43,744 bases of DNA from an uncultured Acidimicrobiales bacterium (GTDB lineage Bacteria; Actinomycetota; Acidimicrobiia; Acidimicrobiales; SHLQ01): NCBI GenBank assembly GCA_937922235.1, contig CAKZVC010000028.1, positions 1-43,744 on the forward strand, read 5' to 3'. The position numbers were made by a program, and so were the translations under genes. The notes under the pieces are model-generated. The model made no database searches. It was not told the origin of the DNA and was given only the letters and a program-made list of their open reading frames with translations. Shown here in pieces: positions 39,691 to 43,744 of this stretch; the first letter of the stretch is position 1; each line of letters begins with the position of its first letter.

Positions 39691-41781
39691 TTAGAAGACA
39701 CCTGCGAAGACGAGGCTGACGATCGTCATGACCTTGAGCAGGATGTTCATTGCGGGGCCCGAGGTGTCCTTGAACGGATCGCCAACGGTGTCGCCAACAA
39801 CAGCAGCCTTGTGTGGGTCGGAGCCCTTGCCACCGTGTGCGCCAGCTTCGATGTACTTCTTGGCGTTGTCCCATGCACCGCCAGCGTTCGCCATGAAGAT
39901 AGCGAGTGCGAAGCCGGTGACGAGTGCGCCAGCGAGAAGTCCGCCGAGCATGTTGACCGAGATGAACCCGACAACGAGCGGCACGATAACTGCGAGGGCG
40001 CCGGGGATAACCATCTCCTTCAGCGATGCCGTGGTCGAGATGGCAACACAGCGGGCGGAGTCCGGAATGACCCCTTCCTTGCCCTCACGAAGGCCTGGGA
40101 TCTCACGGAACTGGCGGCGAACTTCTTCGATCATTTCCTGGGCTGCACGGCCGACGGCGTCGATCGTAAGCGCAGCGAAGAGGAACGGAAGTGCCGCACC
40201 AATGAAGAGGCCAGCAAATACGTCGACTTCGCCGACATCGAGGCTGAGCGTGCCACCGGCCTGGATCACTGCGAACTCGAAGCTCTTGAAGAGCGCAAGT
40301 GCGGTGAGGGCAGCCGAACCAACAGCGAAGCCCTTTGCGACTGCAGCGGTGGTGTTACCGAGCGAGTCGAGTGCGTCGGTGACTTCACGAACTGAAGGAT
40401 CGAGCTCGGCCATCTCGGCAATACCGCCAGCGTTGTCGGCAATCGGGCCGTAGGCGTCAACGGAAACAACAACACCGGTGGTTGCGAGCATGCCGATCGC
40501 TGCCACAGCAATACCGTAAATGCCACCTTCGAGAGCGCCGATGCTATCGAATGCCATCTGGCCGCCCCAGAACGCAACGCCGATGCCGACGAGGATGAGG
40601 GCTACCGAAGCCGCTACCGACACCATGCCAGCGGAGATTCCACCGAGGATGGTCGTCGCCGGGCCGGTCTCGGACTGCTGAGCGATCTTCTTCACAGGGC
40701 CAAAGTGGTCAGAGGTGTAGTACTCGGCGGTTTTGCCAAGTGCCCAACCAACAACCAGGCCGCCGATAACTGCAAGGGCGAGGCCGAGCGGGTTGTCGAA
40801 GTCGTCGTTGCCGCCAAACATCCAGTACGCAACCGCAACGGTTGCGACGATGGTGATGAGCATCGCGACGTTGGTGCCAAGGTGAAGTGCCTTACTGAGG
40901 GCCTTTGAGTCGGTCGACTCGCCGCCCTTAATGAGGAACGAGCCAATGATCGAAGCGATCATGCCAACGAAGGCAATCGCGACTGGGAACATCAATAGCG
41001 AGATGTTGGTCGTTGCGGTGGCGTCTTCTGCGTTGACGGCCAATGCGAACGCAACGAGGGAAATTGGAGCGATGATCGAGCCGGCGTAGGACTCAAAAAG
41101 GTCAGCGCCCATGCCTGCAACGTCGCCGACGTTGTCGCCTACGTTGTCAGCAATAGTTGCTGGGTTGCGAGGGTCATCCTCGGGGATGCCGGCTTCGACC
41201 TTGCCAACAAGGTCAGCGCCGACGTCGGCGGCCTTGGTGTAAATACCGCCACCAACACGTGAGAACAGGGCGATCGTCGATGCGCCGAGGCCGTAGGCCG
41301 TGACGATTTCGAATGCATCGTCAGACTTGATGACAAGAACGAAGACGACGTAGACGAACATGAGCCCAAGGAGCGCCAGACCGGCAACCGAGAAGCCCAT
41401 TACCGCTCCGCCACGAAAGGCGATTGGGAGTGCTTTGCCCGGACCGTCCTTGGCCGCTTCGGTCGTGCGAGCGTTTGCCATGGTCGCAACCGTCATGCCG
41501 ACATAGCCAGCTGCCGCGGACAAGAACGCTCCGAGCAGGTAGGCCAGCGCAGCAGGTAGGGCGATCATGATGGCGATCACGACGGCCATCACGGCCGCGA
41601 ATCCCGACACCCAGGTGTATTCCTGTTTCAGGAATGCCTTTGCGCCTTTCTGAATTTCGGTCATCAAGAAGACCATGCGCTCGTTGCCAGGGCTTGCCGC
41701 CTTGACACTGTTAAAGAAGAAGCCAGCGAGTAGGAGTGCAGCTACAGCCGACACCATCGCTAGATATGGGATTGCTTCCAA
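39691..41781 (-). CDS. hppA: Membrane-bound proton/sodium-pumping pyrophosphatase
   Basis: This 696-residue protein has about 16 membrane spans and uses pyrophosphate hydrolysis to pump H+ or Na+ outward. Signature acidic motifs are GKVEAGIPEDDPRNPATIAD, DNVGDNVGDVAGMGADLFESY and, near the C-terminus, GDTVGDPFKDTSGPAMNILLK. The potassium-dependence segment reads GNTTAAVAKGFAVGSAALTAL; Ala after GNTT and in GSAALTAL are typical of the K+-dependent subfamily. TTG 41781 is the start because GGAG lies just upstream on this strand; longer open sequence is fortuitous. The transported ion cannot be told with confidence. Confidence 0.95.
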   Translation of the reverse strand: MEAIPYLAMVSAVAALLLAGFFFNSVKAASPGNERMVFLMTEIQKGAKAFLKQEYTWVSGFAAVMAVVIAIMIALPAALAYLLGAFLSAAAGYVGMTVATMANARTTEAAKDGPGKALPIAFRGGAVMGFSVAGLALLGLMFVYVVFVLVIKSDDAFEIVTAYGLGASTIALFSRVGGGIYTKAADVGADLVGKVEAGIPEDDPRNPATIADNVGDNVGDVAGMGADLFESYAGSIIAPISLVAFALAVNAEDATATTNISLLMFPVAIAFVGMIASIIGSFLIKGGESTDSKALSKALHLGTNVAMLITIVATVAVAYWMFGGNDDFDNPLGLALAVIGGLVVGWALGKTAEYYTSDHFGPVKKIAQQSETGPATTILGGISAGMVSVAASVALILVGIGVAFWGGQMAFDSIGALEGGIYGIAVAAIGMLATTGVVVSVDAYGPIADNAGGIAEMAELDPSVREVTDALDSLGNTTAAVAKGFAVGSAALTALALFKSFEFAVIQAGGTLSLDVGEVDVFAGLFIGAALPFLFAALTIDAVGRAAQEMIEEVRRQFREIPGLREGKEGVIPDSARCVAISTTASLKEMVIPGALAVIVPLVVGFISVNMLGGLLAGALVTGFALAIFMANAGGAWDNAKKYIEAGAHGGKGSDPHKAAVVGDTVGDPFKDTSGPAMNILLKVMTIVSLVFAGVF

Positions 41782-41889
41782 GGTACGTATCTCCGTGCTC
41801 TCGTCGCGCCAAGTGGTGGCACGACCGCTAAGTTTCCCAAAGGTTGGGAGGTGTCCCCGCATCCGAACCTGTGCCGTACGGCACACACT

Positions 41890-41895
41890 TACGCT
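41890..41895 (+). promoter_or_regulatory. Candidate -10 box of the cyclo-ligase gene
   Basis: TACGCT lies ten bases before ATG 41906. With no Shine-Dalgarno this would give a very short leader, as at menD. Confidence 0.3.
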
Positions 41896-41905
41896 CGCGA
41901 GACCC

Positions 41906-42511
41906 ATGCACGATAGCCGAAACCTGCTCCGAAAAGAATTGCAAAAGGCACGTTCTGCGTTGGATGTGACAACCCAACATGCTGCGGCAACTGCAATCAC
42001 TCCACACGTGGTGACCTCTATCGAACAGTGCCGGCCCGAACTCGCCAACGCCTCGGCGTCGAGAACCGTGGCGAGTTACCTGTCGCACGGCGGTGAAATC
42101 GATGCCATGCCGACGACTCTCGCCCTGCATTCCCGTGGCTGGACGATCGTGCTCCCGGTGTGCGGGGCTAACGCGTCGATGGAGTTTTGCCCGTGGACGC
42201 CAGATGACGAGCTCACATTCAACCGCTACGGCATTGGCGAACCGATCACTGCGCCCGTCGCAATCGAGTCGATCGATGTCGTGCTCGTCCCTGGCGTCGG
42301 CTTCAACACAAGCGGTTCACGCATAGGCCACGGTGTTGGTTTCTACGATCGGTTCTTTGCCCGCTGCGCTGACCGATCGCACGATCCGCTGCGCCTCGCA
42401 CTCGCTCACGATCTCCAGGTGGTCGACCTTCCCACTCCTGAGCCTTGGGACGTGCCGATGCATCGGGTACTTACGCCAACGAAAGTGATAGACACAACGA
42501 CGTGCGCGTAA
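41906..42511 (+). CDS. 5-formyltetrahydrofolate cyclo-ligase family protein
   Basis: This 201-residue enzyme converts 5-formyl-THF to 5,10-methenyl-THF with ATP, returning stored folate to one-carbon metabolism. The N-terminal basic helix (SRNLLRKELQKARSAL) and the family signature LVPGVGFNTSGSRIGHGVGFYDRFF are clear. ATG 41906 gives the normal N-terminus; upstream open sequence is antisense to hppA. It ends inside the trkA start region (ten-base overlap), so the two are co-transcribed although their functions seem unrelated. Confidence 0.9.
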   Translation: MHDSRNLLRKELQKARSALDVTTQHAAATAITPHVVTSIEQCRPELANASASRTVASYLSHGGEIDAMPTTLALHSRGWTIVLPVCGANASMEFCPWTPDDELTFNRYGIGEPITAPVAIESIDVVLVPGVGFNTSGSRIGHGVGFYDRFFARCADRSHDPLRLALAHDLQVVDLPTPEPWDVPMHRVLTPTKVIDTTTCA

Positions 42512-43744
42512 TTGTCGTTGGAGCCGGAGAAGTTGGTTCGTATGTAGCCGATCGCCTGAGTCGCCAGGGCGTCGATGTCTACGTCATCGAGCGCGACGCA
42601 AAGCGCGCTGCGCACCTTGCGGAGACGGTCGATGTTGAAGTCATCACCGGCTCAGGAACACACCCGTCAGTTTTGGCCCAGGCCGGCATTGAAAGCGCCG
42701 ACCTTTTAGTTGCGGTAACAAAGAACGACGAAGTCAACCTGATCGCGTCGATGCTTGCAAAAGAGGCCGACGTACCTCGCACCATCGTGCGCCTAGAAGC
42801 GCCCGAGCTGCGCGGCCAAGACGGAGCCGGACTTCGCCGTGCGTCCAAGGCCGACCTCTTTATCGACCCGGACGAAGAGACCGCCCAGGAAGTGCTTTCG
42901 CTTATCGAAATGCCTGGTGCGTCCGAAGTTGCCAAGCTTGGCAACGGTGAAGTGATCGCAATCGGCGCCCGTGTTCCTGAGAATGCACCCATCGTTCACA
43001 AATCGTTGGTCGAGATCGGCGTAGAGAACGAACCCGAATGGGACTTCATTGTCTCGACCATTCGCCGCGGTGACGACACGGTAATTCCTCGTGGCGACTA
43101 CACGATCGAACCTGGCGACCTCGTCCGCATCGTGTGTAAGCGTTCGGCTCGCCGGAAGGTGTCGAAACTTCTTGGGCTCCACAGGGATGTGCCTCGCGAG
43201 ATTCTCTTGCTCGGCGGCGGGCGCACTTCGGTGCTCGTTGCCGAAAAGCTCAGCCAGACGGGCGCACGTGTCCAGATGATCGAGCGTGACCCCGAGCGCG
43301 CCCGATATGTAGCCGAACGGCTCGACGGCGTCCGCGTCCTGAACGGCGACATCACTGACTCCGACGTGCTCGACGAAGCCGACCTGCCTCGAATCGAGCT
43401 CGTTGCGGCCCTCACCGGCGAGGACGACGCAAACGTCCTCGCGTCGGTCTACGCAAAGGCCGCAGGTGTGCCCGAGACAATCGCCGTGGTTCACCGCCTG
43501 AACTTTCTCTCACTGCTCGACCAGGTCGGCGTCGACGCAGCCTTGTCGCCACGCACCGCAACGGCGAACGGCGTGCTCCGCTTCGTTCGCGGCGATGTTG
43601 CCCAGGTTGCCACATTCCTTCAAGGCGAGGTCGAGCTCCTCGAATTCGAGCTCCACAGTGGAGCGCACGCCGATGGCATGCTCATCTCCGATCTCAAGTT
43701 GCCTCGCGACGTGCTCATCGCCGCCATTGTTCGCGACGGCCGAG
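42502..43744 (+). CDS. trkA: Trk potassium uptake regulator TrkA (runs off the window)
   Basis: The GTG start at 42502 overlaps the preceding gene by ten bases; 414 codons are visible and the gene continues beyond the edge. It shows MRVIVVGAGEVGSYVADRL (Rossmann NAD-binding Gly motif), an acidic residue at the end of strand two (VIERDAKRAAHL), then a first TrkA-C domain (about residues 140-215, ending EPGDLVRIVCKRS). A second RCK unit follows (EILLLGGGRTSVLVAEKL, MIERDPERARYVAERL). Two tandem RCK units are the standard TrkA layout; it binds NAD(H) and controls a TrkH-type channel at the inner membrane. The channel gene is probably just downstream. Confidence 0.93.
   Translation, partial: MRVIVVGAGEVGSYVADRLSRQGVDVYVIERDAKRAAHLAETVDVEVITGSGTHPSVLAQAGIESADLLVAVTKNDEVNLIASMLAKEADVPRTIVRLEAPELRGQDGAGLRRASKADLFIDPDEETAQEVLSLIEMPGASEVAKLGNGEVIAIGARVPENAPIVHKSLVEIGVENEPEWDFIVSTIRRGDDTVIPRGDYTIEPGDLVRIVCKRSARRKVSKLLGLHRDVPREILLLGGGRTSVLVAEKLSQTGARVQMIERDPERARYVAERLDGVRVLNGDITDSDVLDEADLPRIELVAALTGEDDANVLASVYAKAAGVPETIAVVHRLNFLSLLDQVGVDAALSPRTATANGVLRFVRGDVAQVATFLQGEVELLEFELHSGAHADGMLISDLKLPRDVLIAAIVRDGR

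Overview
The window looks like a chromosomal piece of a high-GC actinobacterium, most likely of the class Acidimicrobiia (Ilumatobacter-like, possibly marine or osmotically challenged). The grounds are high GC, many leaderless GTG/ATG starts placed about six bases after a TANNNT box, DivIVA/LCP/coiled-coil peptidase wall genes, a WYPPE-type N-terminal motif, a glycine-betaine-type binding lipoprotein and a membrane pyrophosphatase. The taxonomic call is inference; no rRNA or marker tree is available here.

Layout. 1-2.7 kb: end of a membrane protein and a betaine/proline-type ABC binding lipoprotein, closed by a strong UUCG-loop terminator. 2.8-6.4 kb: TerC, a metallo-beta-lactamase-fold protein with lost metal ligands, a stand-alone degenerate helicase C-domain and a YihY/BrkB membrane protein. 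6.6-8.4 kb: acyl-CoA dehydrogenase behind palindromic operator-like sites. 8.5-16.2 kb: a same-strand run of lgt, a serine hydrolase, a one-domain nucleotide cyclase, an alkyltransferase-like protein, a DEAD-box helicase, an orphan N6-adenine DNA methylase, metX and an Fpg/Nei glycosylase. 16.2-18.7 kb: two small genes, tRNA-Gly, a 360-base gap with a long GC-rich hairpin, tRNA-Cys and a proline/glutamate-rich membrane protein.

18.7-21.5 kb: a molybdopterin oxidoreductase, a small element bounded by two direct and two inverted copies of a 25-base repeat, and a tRNA-Val with C at position 33. 21.5-31 kb: an alpha/beta hydrolase, then the menaquinone genes menB and menC-menH-menD on the minus strand, separated by three tandem plus-strand paralogues that encode secreted coiled-coil proteins with VanY-type carboxypeptidase domains. 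31-34.3 kb continues the wall and division theme: M23 peptidase, LCP ligase and a DivIVA protein. 34.3-36.1 kb: a pseudouridine catabolism pair (PfkB kinase and PsuG). 36.1-39.6 kb: a membrane GGDEF-EAL protein, a small degenerate GGDEF protein and an unknown protein. 39.7-43.7 kb: hppA, 5-formyl-THF cyclo-ligase and the start of trkA.

Themes: osmotic and ion homeostasis at both ends (betaine uptake, HppA, TrkA), envelope building and remodelling (Lgt, three VanY proteins, M23, LCP, DivIVA), menaquinone synthesis, and DNA upkeep (ATL, helicase, methylase, Fpg). No prophage, CRISPR array or intact transposase was seen. The observations that stand out most are the tandem VanY triplet inside the men locus, the set of degenerate-domain proteins, the four-copy repeat element, the structured gap between two tRNAs, and the very regular leaderless promoter architecture.
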